NCBI RefSeq assembly: GCF_011075055.1
Contig: NC_058146.1
Coordinates: 3,534,001-3,598,000, forward strand
Length of the DNA stretch: 64,000 nucleotides
Reading direction: 5' to 3'
Source of the DNA: Mangifera indica
Lineage: Eukaryota; Streptophyta; Magnoliopsida; Sapindales; Anacardiaceae
The notes under the pieces are model-generated. The model saw only the letters and a program-made list of their open reading frames with translations. It was not told the origin of the DNA and searched no databases. Both the position numbers and the translations under genes were made by a program. Of this stretch, positions 35,055 to 48,094 are shown in pieces; position 1 is the stretch's first letter; every line of letters begins with the position of its first letter.

Positions 35055-38000
35055 ATGGATGCCACAGGAGGAGCTGATAATAAAATGGAAGGATGGTTGT
35101 ATTGCATTCTTGTTAATCGCATTGGCTTGCAAATATCACGTAAAAGATACTTCATTCTTCAAGATAATTGCCTCAAATGTTACAAAACAGCACCCCTTTC
35201 GGACAAAGAGGTCTCTTTTCTTTATAAATTTTCAATGTGCTCTATGTTTCATGCATTGATTTGTGGTGTTTGTTTTCAATTTCGGCCTTAATGAAAAAAT
35301 TCTTCTGGCAGTTTTCTAAATTTTGTTTCTGTTTCATATGTTATTGTGATGTTTTTGTTTGTTTTCAGTTTTGATCTTTGTAGATATAATGGGGTTCTGG
35401 AGTATCTCTTTCTTCTCTTTTTATGTGTATTTCATTTGGGTGTTTTGTTTTGGTTAGAATTGGAGAGCTGTCATATGCATATGAGATGTATGTAGGCCAA
35501 TTTATGTTTTGTTCATTCATGTTTGGATTTGCGTGTAACTATATCGGTAGAAATAGTTTAAGTGATAAAAAAATTATTTTAAGCGTGAAAACATATTAAT
35601 ATAAATCTCTTTTGATAATATTTTTATATTAAACTCTTGATTTATCTGGTTTGACCCAAAGACTCATAATTTTGATATTGTAAGACAAACTTTTGGCTTT
35701 CGTTGATAAAACTGAAGTGGGTCGTCTAAGATGTCCAATTTAAGAAAAACTTTAGCTTTAAATTTTATTTTGCTATGGAAGAACTAGTTGTTTTTCATAT
35801 CATTTAAAGGGTATTTGGTTTAAAAAATGTTTTATTACTAAAATTAAAGATTATCTTGACAATAGATTATTTTAATAATTAGTGACAATAAATTATTATT
35901 GTATTTGATATAATTAGTATATATAAATAATTATTGTATTTTGTTAAAGGTAATACCCTTAAGTATAATTATTCTAAAATATTTTTTATATTATTTATTA
36001 TATTAATTGAAAATGAGATAATTTTTATCTAAAAAAATTAATAAATAAAAATATAATTATAATAAAATTAAAATTAACTTAATAATTTTTTAATACATAT
36101 CGTAAAAGTGGTAATCAGAGTATTTTTATATATATATCATATAATATTATTAATATTATTACTTATTAATAAATAATAAAATTAATAATAAAAAATTATT
36201 TTTTACTTACAAGTTAAAAATTTATAGAAATAATAAAAAATAAATTAGCAGAATGATTTTTATTCGCCGGCCAAACACCCCTTAGCATATTTTGTTTACC
36301 ACCGTAAACTTGGAAATAATTAATAGAAGACCAAGTTGAAGCTGTTGACAATGGAGTTTGGACTATTAGTGATAATAAACAATAATAATTTATTAAATGG
36401 ACTAACTGAAATGCTTCTTCAACCAGGAACCAGTTACAAGTGCAAAGATAGACTCCTGCATTAAGGTTACCGACAACGGAAGAGAGAACATCCATAGAAG
36501 AGTATGAACTTACATCCACATCCACACTCATACTTTTATATGTTTCTTCTTTTTTCTAATTTTATTTCCATCAAAATGTTTGTAATTTGCAGGTGTTGTT
36601 CATTTTTACCATTTATAATACTTCAAATCACAAAGAACAGCTTAAGGTGAGACGAATTAATTCAAAATAAATATGATTTTTATATATATAAATGATAGAT
36701 TATGTGATGGTTCATAAGCTTTGAAATTACTTCTTTTTAGTTGGGAGCAAATAGTTCAGAAGAGGCAGCAAAATGGATTCGCTCAGTAAAGGATGCTGCA
36801 ATAAAGGTACCAAAAACTTTGTAAATGACCAGTTTTTTAACGTGCCATCGTGCCAAACTTCACATTTAAGTATACTTTCAGGAGTCTCCATGGCCAACTG
36901 GTGATCTTGTCCCTGTTTCTAAAAAGAGATGGCCATCTTTAAGGTATAGCTGCTGTCCTACAGCGTCTTGATTTCCGATCAAGGACCTAGTCATTTTATT
37001 TCTTGTTTGAATATGTTCTGGGGCAAAGTTAAATCATTTTTCTTGTGAATGTATAATATTCATTTGCTTTCACTATGTTGTCTGTGTTATAAGTTCTGAA
37101 ATCCATTGGACTTATAGCCTCCTTATGAAACTCGGTGCTTGTAGGATGCATGTTTTCGGAAGGAATGAGAGTAAAGCATCTATAGACTGGACTGTTAGCT
37201 CATCCATTCACACAGTGGCAATGACATCTGACGTACTTGCACCTTCCCCATGGAAAATTTTTGGCTGTCAAAATGGTAAGAATTATAAGTGTCTTCCCAA
37301 CATTCCAAGTGAACAAGTTTATATATATTGAAATTTTTGTTACATACACAGGACTGCGGCTTTTCAAAGAAGCGAAAGATTCTGATTCTCGTGGAAATGT
37401 AGGCTTCTCTCTTAGCTGTAACCATTGATAGTATACTTTGAAATCATCTTAAAGGCCAAGAAAATAATAAATGTTTGTTTATTCAGCACTGGGATGATCA
37501 TCCGGCAATAATGGCAGTTGGTGTGGTTGATGGAACTTCAGAGGCCATTTTTCAGACACTTATGTCGCTTGGTTCCTCAAGATCAGAGTAAGATTGCTAG
37601 ATTTTTCATTAATCATCTTAAATTTAAGTTCTGGTACAATGAAAAGCTTGGCAACAGCCAAGTCTCATTGTATTTTTAAGAGCTTCTTTAGAAAGGTTTT
37701 ATAGATTTTCTGATAATGGACTGGTTTTATTCAAGAGGTTGATTTATGAGTATCTTGCAGGTGGGACTTCTGTTTGTATCATGGCAAAGTGGTTGAACAT
37801 ATTGATGGTCATACAGATATTGTTCACAAACAACTATACAATGGATGGCTACCCTGGTATTCAAGGCTCAAAACTTTAAATACATTCCATTTATAATATA
37901 CTTTTACTAACACAAAATTTGCAGGGGGATGAAACCAAGGGATTTACTGGTGCGTCGATATTGGAGAAGGGAGGAAGATGGCACATATGGTACTAATAAT

Positions 38001-40775
38001 GCTCTTCAGAAATTTCAATATACAATCAAGTTTTGCAGTTCATTATTTGCATACTCTGACATTCTTTATTTGTTTATTTTGCAGTCATTCTTTACCATTC
38101 TGTTCGTCACAAGAAATGTCCAGAACGGAAAGGATATGTCCGCGCTTCCATTAAAAGTAATATGCTATGAGTTTGTCATTTTCATAGGAGAAATAGTCAC
38201 TAGTAGCATGACTGAGACAGTTGTTAAATGTGAAGAACAATCTTTAATTTGCCACTTGAATATGTGCGTTCAAATTTAGTGTAGAACGTCCTTCATTTTA
38301 TTTTTATGTTAAAATGTTTTTCATTTTATGTCCAACATATGCAGGTGGAGGATTTGTAGTAACCCCTGTGGACCAAGGAAACAAATCCCTTGTAAAACAC
38401 ATGCTTGCTGTTGATTGGAAATGCTGGAAATTGTATCTGAGTCCATCATCTGCAAGATCAATAACCGTTCGTATGCTCGAGAGAGTTGCAGGTAACCCTC
38501 TAAAAAATAAGAGAATCACATGTTCTATTCATAAACTTCTGTAATTGGAATATTGTTAACCATCTTTCATTTGCATTCTGCAGCATTGCGGGAGTTATTC
38601 AGAGCTAAAGAAAGAGATAGTCCCTCGGAATTTACATATAGAGAGTCGGTAAGAGATATTGAATTCCATCAAGAAACTGAAGCACAATTGACAAGTGAAA
38701 AGGAAAAGGCAGAGAAAGATGTTTCGACCTTGGATCAATCTCCTCCTCGTGCAAGTTTGATGAGCATGAATGATAACTCGGATGAGTTTTTCGATGTTCC
38801 TGACGCGAGTGAAGCATCGTATCAATTGGAAACTGATTGGTCTTTAGAGGTTAGACCTGAAATTTGCTCATGGGTATTGGCAAAACATGCAGTAAGACAA
38901 TAGTTGCCATTTTCTGAAACAAACAATTGTCAACTGGCAATGTTAACTAACAATGTTTGGCGAAATGATATGTGCAGAATACCCCCCAGCCTAGATTATC
39001 AGCTGCAAATTTAGTTAAAAAGTTGCACGACCTTGCCAGTGAGTCCTCTAAATATGATTCCAGGATATTATACATAGTCTTTTTCTATTGCATTTTCCTG
39101 AGAAATTCTCCGGAACTTTATCATATGGCAGTCCAGAAAAAGGGTTACACAGAGTTGCAAGAGACGCTTCAGGCTGATTCGATATCATGGTCTTATGGAA
39201 GTAGTCTTCAAAAAGACACTAGTTGTACGGTGCCTTGCAGTTGGTCCACAGCTGATCCTTCAGCATTTTTGATACGTGGAGAGAACTATCTAAAAGATAA
39301 TCGAAAGGTGTTCTTCGATTCTTCATATCAATGCTATGTTCCCTATAAACAGAATTTATTCATTTCTGTTGCTTAATATTCTGTCCTCAGATAAAAGCAA
39401 AAGGCACCCTGATGCAAATGGTGGGCGCAGATTGGATAAGATCAAATCAAAGAGAGAACGATCTCGGTAGTCGTCCTGGTGGCCCGTTCAGGTTTGCTCC
39501 ATTGTCAATAACCATCTCTATAAACTTAACAGAAACACAGCTCGAAAACAGGCTCAAACGTTTAATTTGATTCGTTCAGAGATATGCAGAGCAAGGGGGA
39601 CCAGAATTTTTCTTCATTGTTAATATTCAGGTTCCGGGTCCGACCATGTATACATTGGCACTCTATTACATGATGAAAACGCCTATCGAGGACCATCCCT
39701 TGCTACACAGCTTTGTCAATGGAGATGATGCCTTCAGAAACTCAAGATTTAAGCTTATACCATACATTTCTAAGGTCAAATGTTTACTTCGTTTTAGAAC
39801 CTGAAACAAGAAAAAACACAAAGTAAATTCCAAATGTGACACGTTGAAATGTGTTTTTGGCCTGTCAGGGATCCTGGATAGTGAAGCAGAGTGTAGGAAA
39901 ATCATCATGCCTTGTCGGTCAAGCACTCGACGTAAATTATTACCGTGGCAAGAACTACTTGGAGGTAGATTACAGACCTTCTGTCAAAAAAATTAGTAGA
40001 ATTTTTTTTAGGTATTTTAACAATTGAAACTGGTGCAAATTTTCAGGCTCAAATAGATGTTGGATCATCAACAGTGGCAAGAGGGGTTGTTAGTCTTGTT
40101 CTTGGATACCTTAACAATTTAGTGGTAGAAATGGCCTTTTTGATACAGGTAAAAGTCATTTATAAAGGTGTTAAATTGGCCAGGTTAGTTCACAGTCTAA
40201 CACGAGCATGGCTTTTTTAGCCAAGTCTACTTAGACTTAGCATAGAAAACCCTAGGTTATCTCAAGCTCATGAGTTCAATGGATCGTGCCCAACTCGTGA
40301 AGTAAGGTCTACAAGCCTGCCCAGCACGGCTTAATACTGTATGATAAATTTTTTTAATATTGTTTATGGGTTGGCCCATTCGATACAATCCACTATTACA
40401 CCAACTTAAAATAACTAAAATTTTTAATTTCATATGACTGAAAAAAAAATTCATATTTTGGGTTGGTCCACAAGCCAACCCGTTAACGGCAGCCCATGGG
40501 AGCACGACCCAAAAGCCCTGAGTCATGCCTCAAGCTTTTAGATTCTGTCGACCGGCTTAGCATGTGAACTCAGTGGGTCAGACCAAGATTAGTCTGTCCC
40601 ACCCACTGTCTTATCTAGTCATTTATATTGGCTTTTATACAAACCCAAATTATTTATTGTTAAAACCTACTTACACTTGCAGGGTAACACCGAGGAGGAG
40701 CTTCCAGAATTCCTGCTAGGAACATGTAGACTTAATCATCTTGATGTTTCCAAAACCGCCGTAGCAAACCCTTGA
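35055..40775 (+). CDS. EDR2-like protein: PH domain, START domain, DUF1336 (At5g35180-like)
   Basis: Twenty exons: 35055-35210, 36427-36501, 36593-36646, 36741-36806, 36882-36943, 37118-37275, 37352-37398, 37487-37587, 37761-37856, 37925-37989, 38085-38156, 38345-38491, 38584-38891, 38978-39038, 39132-39307, 39391-39491, 39582-39774, 39869-39964, 40047-40148, 40683-40775. They give about 742 residues. The PH domain (about 10-115: KMEGWLYCILVNRIGLQISR, RKRYFIL, EEAAKWI) is followed by a START lipid-binding domain (about 150-370: SPWKIFGCQNGLRLFKEAKD, DDHPAIMAVGVVDG, LLVRRYWRREEDGTYVILYH) and DUF1336 (about 495-735: CSWSTADPSAFLIRG, PEFFFIVNIQVPG, FVNGDDAFRNSRFKLIP, GSWIVKQSVGK, IDVGSSTVARGV). 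EDR2, the named relative, negatively regulates salicylate-dependent defence and binds lipids at endomembranes. The role of this paralogue is unknown. Two splice points are unusual: intron 14 is open in frame, and exon 17 seems to need the second AG of a CAGAG acceptor. Transposon-like inserts sit in introns 1 and 19. Confidence 0.9.
35805..36290. mobile_element. MITE, copy 2, in intron 1 of the EDR2-like gene
   Basis: The left end is AAAGGGTATTTGGTTTAA and the right end, reverse-complemented, is TAAGGGGTGTTTGGCCGG, matching the ends of the 10.56 kb copy. Internal shared text includes 'aaaattaataaat', 'aatataattataataaaatta' and GTGGTAATCAGA. The arms are more decayed than in copy 1. Confidence 0.65.
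40180..40620. mobile_element. Transposon-like insertion in intron 19 of the EDR2-like gene
   Basis: A GC-richer block with imperfect inverted ends: GTTCACAGTCTAACACG at the left and, reverse-complemented, GAGTTCACATGCTAAGCCGG at the right. Inside are GGGTTGGCCCATTC, GGGTTGGTCCACAAGCC and GCACGACCCAAAAGCCC, typical of a common plant repeat rich in GGCCC/GGGCC words. No coding frame. Exact ends and target duplication were not resolved. Confidence 0.4.
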
Positions 40776-41086
40776 TTTTAACAGCCAGAAATTTTTTTTT
40801 CTATTTGCTAGATTGAAGTCCAAAGCAGAATGAAGTTACACATAGGTGCAGTGCAATTGTAATGCTGTCATTAATCTTAATAAGAGAAATTTAATTTTAT
40901 AGATTTTTCTTTGATCGCTGCTCATCCTTTTAATTATATATAATTATTTTTTGCAGAGAGAATTTGCTCAATCTTTTGAGTAAACAGATGCGAATTATCA
41001 TGGTTATGACTATTTTCTCAGCCCTAATTTAGTTTTATTAAACAATCGAACATGAGCCCGTGAGATCCACAACCCCTTCTCATAGA

Positions 41087-41459
41087 TAGAGATGGCAATG
41101 GTCGAATATGACTCAAATACCTTAATCTCTGTTTTTGGAATGAAAAATTTCCATCTCTAATATAAGAATAACAAAGAATTTCCATCCTATTCTCGTAAAA
41201 GAAAATTTTTGTCCCTTTTTCCTTTCTAATCCTTGTAAAGAAAATATGCCACATTTTTATCTATCCATTTTCATTAAAAAATAATAAAATATTTATTATG
41301 TATTAAAATATATTTATAATAATTCAAAACTTTTAAGTATAATTCAATATATGTAAAAGAGATGACGAATAAAAAAAAGAATCAATTGAGAATATATTTA
41401 TCTTCAATCCTATATTATCTTTAATTACGAGGATTTTAGTTGTTTTATCCTCATCTCTA
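41087..41459. mobile_element. Possible hAT-type MITE (TAGAGATGGCAATGG end)
   Basis: The left end TAGAGATGGCAATGG and the reverse-complemented right end TAGAGATGAGGATAAAAC give short inverted termini like those of the 25.2 kb element and the common plant 'TAGGGATGGCAA' elements. The flanking 8-mers do not match, so the target duplication is lost or the ends are misplaced. Confidence 0.45.
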
Positions 41460-42756
41460 TCTATATTAAGAAATTTTTTTCTTATTCAGAGGGAAACAAG
41501 TGAAAACCAATTCTATAGATCGAATTCCCATGTCTACTCAAAGTATCCCCCCGACTCATTTGTTGCTCGTTCTGCTTCCCCTTTATTTATGAGATAAAAT
41601 TCCCACTATACCCTCCAAACGTTTCCAAATTCACACGTGCCATGGACCAATCCCGTCATTCAACTCAGTCCTTAAAATCCAAATATTAAAATTCGGATCT
41701 TGGTCATCCCCACGTTGTGTGCGATGATTGAGGCACCCACGTGTAACCTGGCCTCAGTACATTAAAATTAACTTCGTTTTTAAGATCATGCTTAATTTTT
41801 AATTTTCAAGCTAATCTCACATGTACCATCGCTCTCATTGTCTAGTTCCCGGCGCTTATAACGGGTGGGTCAAGCATTACATATCATTTCCCAAATCACC
41901 ATCACGATATCATTCGTCAGTTAAATAATGAAGGCCACGTGGCACCATCACATGCTGTTTCTCCACGATACAGCACACATATCACCAGACATGACAGCAT
42001 GTCTTGATAAGAAGAATTATTGCACATTACATCATTTAAATAAAATTTTAATCTCGTCTATTTATTATATGAATAATCCGTTGTACTATAATATAATTTT
42101 TTATTTAAATAATTATATTTATCAATATAATTTTTAAATTATTGAATAAGATAAATTTTAAAATTAATAATTGATTTTATAATTATTAAATTAGATAAAT
42201 TAAGAGTTTGATTTTAATATATTTTTAAAAAAACTGAAATTTATACTTTTATATATACAAAGTCTTTATTTATCATATAAATTATCTTTACGTGGTAAAT
42301 AATATATATATATATATAATATTATGTAAAATAAACATTTTGAGCCTTTTTCTTCTTTATTTTTTTATTTTATACAAAATAAAATATATATTTGTAATTT
42401 TCTATTTTCGCCTTTTTAATTGTTATCCGGGAATGTAGTTCGTAAAACCGTTAGAGACGCGATGTGACACAATTCACAAGAGTCAAAAATCAGCGCACCG
42501 ACGCTGCCTTATATACTGGGAGTTTGGGTCGGGTTACCTTCCGTGCCCGCTAAATCAAACTTTCCAAATTCCACCTGTTGCGTCCAGTAACTCAGTCGGT
42601 GTAGCGAATGTCGGCACCGACACGCCAGTTTTATTCCCGGTTTGTATCTTTTTTAATTTGGAATTTTTATTGGCAGCCACTAAAAATATCAATTGCTGAG
42701 GTGGAATTTGTGACCACGTTTTCACAACAGATCAATGATTGAGCCCATTATTTTAT

Positions 42757-43185
42757 TAGTTTATGATTTCACTAATTTAATTAGATAATTAATTAATTTA
42801 ATATATTATTAAATTATTATATATATAATATTTATTATATTTTTTAAAGTATAAAATAAAATTTTAAATATATTAGTTAAACAATTGATACTGTTATATC
42901 GATTAAAAAATTATTTATAAATTTTACCATTAATTCAATTAATATTTTACAAATTGTATCTTTTTAAAATTTTAATAAGGCAAAAATTATGTAATATTAT
43001 GTTAATTTAATTTTATTGATTTTAAATAGTTTTTCAATTTAATGAGTTTATCAAATTTGACCGAATTTCAAATAATTCAATATTTATATATAAATTTGAT
43101 TAGATTATAAAATCGAATTGAATTATAAAATTATTCATTGTTTAATCAATCTAATTAATCAATCTAATCCAATTTTAAGAGCACT
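42757..43185. repeat. Dispersed AT-rich repeat, copy A (inverted relative to copy B)
   Basis: Contains AAATATATTAGTTAAACAAT, 'gaccgaatttcaaataattc' and 'atctaattaatcaatctaat'. Reverse-complemented, it aligns along its whole length with 44662-45150. Confidence 0.65.
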
Positions 43186-44661
43186 AATGTGTGAACATGA
43201 AAATGAGTTTTATGTTAGTATCATCTTTTGTAATAAATAACGTGATAAGATGATTAAATTCTATTTAAATTGAATTACCTTTAAAATAAATAAATTATAT
43301 TAGATTAAACTTGGATGCAACAGCTGGCTCAACAACCACCGCAATTAGAGTGATTTTCCTGATGTTAATACCGCTAAAAGATTTTAGATTTCCCAATTAG
43401 CAATAAAAAAAAAGAAAAAGAAACAAAAAATTCTTTTGAAATCCAATGGAAGTCAAAGCATAATCGAATCATTCTAATTTCTGATTATTCTCCGTTATGG
43501 ACGCATCTCTGGGGCTAATCCCTCTATGCGCTGTGGCCCACACAACTATTTCGTCACATTTTGTCGCAAAGTAATATTGTACGGCTTGCACTAGCCGGCC
43601 CCACTTCGCACATTCTGACCGTAGATATTTATCCTCATCATGATAGAGTGCAAGCACAATTTTTTTTTTTTTTTAACTTACCAAAACAAAAAGCACAATT
43701 TATTTTTTAATTAAAGCAAGCAGCCAAGCACAATTGCCATGGGACCCTTTCGTCTTGCAAAAGTCAGAAAAGCTTACGTGGCAATAAATGATAAGTCCAA
43801 AATGAAAGCGGAAACGATAGTGAATGCCCAAAGTCCCAGACAGAAGTCACGTGACTATGGCCCCACACATGATGTTCTTCACGTTACGTTACTTAGCTGG
43901 ACTTGAGCAGGTTTTATGATTCTCTGTTGTGAGCTTCACGATAAACTGTGAATCTTTATCCGCCATGCTTTTGAACTTTCATCAGTAGGTCCCGCTTTGA
44001 AGTCTCTGACTTGCCCTCACGCACGATGCACATGCCACCTCTTTCACTCCGCTCTTTGCGCAGGGTTCCACTATGTCAGCTCCAAAAGCGAAATTACCAT
44101 GATACCCTATATGTAGTAACAAAATTAGACGTCAAAATCGTTAAATTCAAACATTTTTGAAATATTTTAAACGCTTTCAAATTTATTTTTCAAAATTTGA
44201 TTTCTAGAAATTTGATTTTTCCGAAAATCACTCTACCTGCTTTTAAATTTCAAAAGCGTTTTTATTATTTTAATAAAGTAATGAAAACAGACACGATTTT
44301 CTCGGACTTATTTAAAAATTTGAAAATTAATATGCCATCAACGGGTACAGAAGATGGTAAAATTGGAATATTATATAATAAAAGGGAAGGTTACGATGTC
44401 CTTTCCCTCATCAACCTCATGTGTACGTGACAACCAACATGTAAATGAGTGCTTAGTTAGAAGACAACGAGAGTCCAACTAGACACATAAATATTTGAAG
44501 GCTCAACGACTTCCACCCGAATTTTGAATCAAATCTATTTCACCCTTCAAGTTTTAAAAGTTTATTTGTCCATCCATCGTTCATTTCTTTAATAAAAATC
44601 TATATAAAAAATTCAAAAAATAAACCAATTAAAAAGTTAACCAATATGCATTCATTAATGT

Positions 44662-45150
44662 TTTTAAAATCGAATCAAATTAACCAATTTGACCGATTAA
44701 AAGTAAAATTGTGAAGCAATTTATAATCTAATTTAGTTTTACAAACTGGTCTAATTTATATATAAATATTTACTTATTTGAACTTTGATGAAATTTGATA
44801 AACCTGTTAAACTAAACAAATTATTTAAAACCAACAAAATTGAATTTGTATAATATTATATAATTTTATCTAATTAAAATTTAAAAGAGTTACAATTTAT
44901 AATATCTTAACTGAATTAATAATAAAATTTATAATTGATTTTTTTACCTATATAATAAAATATCAATTGTTTAATTAATATATTTAAAATTATATTTTAT
45001 ATGTTCTGTCTTTAAAAAATATAATAAATATTTGATACTGTTTAAAAAATGTATAATAATTTGATAATAAATTAAACTGATTGATTGTCTGATTAAATTA
45101 ATCAAATTATAAATCAATAAGATATCTAATCTAATTTTAAAAATATTGTT
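44662..45150. repeat. Dispersed AT-rich repeat, copy B (inverted relative to copy A)
   Basis: Contains ATTGTTTAATTAATATATTT, AATTTGACCGATTAAAAG and 'attaatcaaattataaatca'. With copy A it brackets about 1.5 kb of unrelated DNA. Confidence 0.65.
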
Positions 45151-46029
45151 ATTTAACGATCGTGTGTATATACAAAGTCTTCAACCTGGTCAAATTATTA
45201 AACTCAATTAAAGAAATTTATTCTGGTCCATAAATATTGAAGGCTGGGATTTATGGTTAAGATGAAGGCGGCAAAGATCTTTTAGTCTACCAACCCAAAT
45301 TGTTCCAAGGTTTTAGGACTTTTCCAAAGTGCAAGCAACCCGTTGAATTTGCCATTAATTTTGGAGATTTTAGTCAATCGAAATATGTAATTTTTAAACA
45401 ATTATGAAGAAAAAGTGAGAGACGACGAAATCGAAGCTAATTTCCATCTCTAATTGTTTCGATTTTCACTTTAATTAATTATGTTACGACGAGGACTTGG
45501 TAACGTGGGTGGTGATTTCTTTTAATTTTTTGTTGTTTTGTTATAAATTGATAGCCTTTTGCATGATGAAATTGAAAAACATAGTTTTTGTGTAACTTTA
45601 ATTATAAATAAATAAATAAATTCATAATTGATATTTATATTATCTGTTGAAGGCATTTTCATATTTTCACTAAAAAAAGAAAAAAAAAACATTATAATAA
45701 AAAATAAATAGTTTTCATTAACGGGAGCAGAGAACAAAAGGACAAATGAATTTTCCGGAAATAGAGGATGATAAATCATAGTTTAATAAGATTTAATGGA
45801 AAATGGTCATTTGGTCATACTGGAATTCATAAGTTAGGTTTATTGAAGCATCAAATGATAGTCAAAATACGAGGGATTTGCCACTAATTAAGGCTACAGA
45901 TGACACTATAAAACAAATTAAAATACTATGTTTGTTTGTTTGATTTTAATTTATCTTATTCGCAGCATTCATTTAATGCATTTTTACCCCAATAGGGCAC
46001 ATACCCATGTGACATTTCTTTAAGATTAT

Positions 46030-46500
46030 ATAGGTACAGAATTATATTTGAATCGAGTTAGTTTAAGTTTGAAAGTCAACTCGATTTGATTCAGTTTAGT
46101 TTAAATTTGTTTACGTTAAATATGAACCGAAGTTAAGTTAAAAGGTTCAATTCATTTTAAAATTAAACTGAACTCGAATTATAAAAAGTTTAGCTTGAAA
46201 GTTGGATAGATGACTCGATTCGATTAGAACTTGACTCATCATTCGATTCAAATTATATTAAATAATTGTTAAACGATATTGTTTTATCAATGAGTCACAA
46301 ATTCAAATTATAAATTTAAATCACATATCTAAGTCGTAAATTTAAGTTATAAATTTAAATCAAACTATTTTTATTTGAACTAAATTCGAACTATTCTTAA
46401 TATTGGCTGGATGAATTCGAATCAAATTCAAACCAAAATATTTTTCATTTGAGCCAAGGGATGTTTGAGTTCAATTCGATTCGTTTTCATCTCTATGTAC
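46030..46500. repeat. Copy of the 'TTCGAGCTTGAG' dispersed repeat
   Basis: Repeated 'gaactcgaattat' and 'gactcgattcgatt' words, with a single decayed palindrome TAAACGATATTGTTTTA at 46270-46286 in place of the pair seen at 48.25 and 55.44 kb. Confidence 0.5.
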
Positions 46501-48094
46501 ATGAGTGCAATTTTCTTCACCTAACACTTGCTTGATGTTGATTAGCCCAAATTTGTTTGTTTTTAAATAGTAAAGGTAAAATGACGATTTCCCACCTAAA
46601 GTTTAGTAAAATGAACTTGTTACTCTTTAAGTTTGAAATATTAATTTTTTTATTTATCATCCACTCTGTCAATGAATTATATTTTATAACTAAAAAAGTA
46701 ATTCAAAAAAAATTTAAAATATATAATTTTCTTCTATATAATGTATCCATGATATTTATATATAAATATTTTTCTTTTTTAATTTTCTTATTCATGTCTC
46801 CTCCTTTTTTTTATCACACGTATTTATTTTCATGTTTTTTCTCTCACTCATTTTTTTTTTTCATTTAGTCTCTTCTTTCTTCTTTTAAATAAATGTCAAT
46901 TAATCTTTTCATTTTTTCTCACTCTTTTCTTTTCAATAAATATTAATATATTTCTTACTTGTTTCTTTCAGCTTGTTCATTTTTCTTCAATAAGTAAAGT
47001 CTATCTCTTCTTTTTTTCTCTTTCTAACTAGTTTCTTTTTAATTCAAGTAAATGTAAATTTACATTTATTGATATATTTTCCTAATAAATTGAAAAATAT
47101 AAAAATGACAAAAAAGATGATAAGAAAAGAATGATAGTTTATAGTGAAGATGACTTGAGTAGAAAAGATAATCGACAGTAATATTGCTAGTGAAGATGAT
47201 AGAAGGAAAAAAATAACGATCGATTGTAGTATTATTGATGAAGATGATAAGAGGAAAGAGAGAATGAGTACTAGTTGATAATAAAGATAACGAGAGGAGA
47301 AAAATGATAATTAACCGTGGTCTTATTAATGAAGATGAAATGAATAGAAAAATGATAACTAGTAATGGGGTGATGAAGACCTAAATATGACCGGATGAGA
47401 AGGATTGAAAAAAGAAAATAGTAAGGAAAATTATTTTAAAAAATAAAATTAATAAATTATAATTATAATTAAATATCTATTGTTAATATAATTAATTTTT
47501 ATAATTTTAATAAAATTAGGAATATGATAATTAAAATTCTTGTTAAATGGGAAGATTATTTTTATTATTATATTAACAAATGATAAAATGTAATGTCCGT
47601 TAAAACCAAACCAAATTCATTAATAAAAGTAAATTTTGAGTGAAATTGAACTTTTTCAAACTCGAATGATAAAAATTTATCATTTTATTGAATTTTAGGT
47701 GGAAAATAGCTATTTGGTCTATAATAAATAATGCAAAAATTATGGACAATGACCCCAAAATAATATGCTTGTCATGTGATCCCGGTATACAATACTCTTG
47801 ATTGAAGGACGTTATGTCTATGATATGTACGGTTTATTTGGAAGGTGCAAGTTTTCAATTTAACTTTATTACAAAAAATAAAAATAGAGAACTTAGACAC
47901 ACCTATTATTTGCGTTCTTAATAATTGGAAATTTGTCGGTTCTAGATTCTATCTCTTGTTGCAATAAAATTGATTGTCACAACTTAACACATGAAGTTCA
48001 CATATTTTAAATTGTCAAATAATACTATATATATCTATTTTAGATATATAAATATATACATACTTATATGTGTCATCATATAATTATATATTAT

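Noticed and set aside
42420..42720. GC-rich stretch with TTATATAC and small hairpins, considered as a microRNA gene
   Set aside because: The only complementary arms are about six bases and far apart; no long precursor fold is visible by eye.
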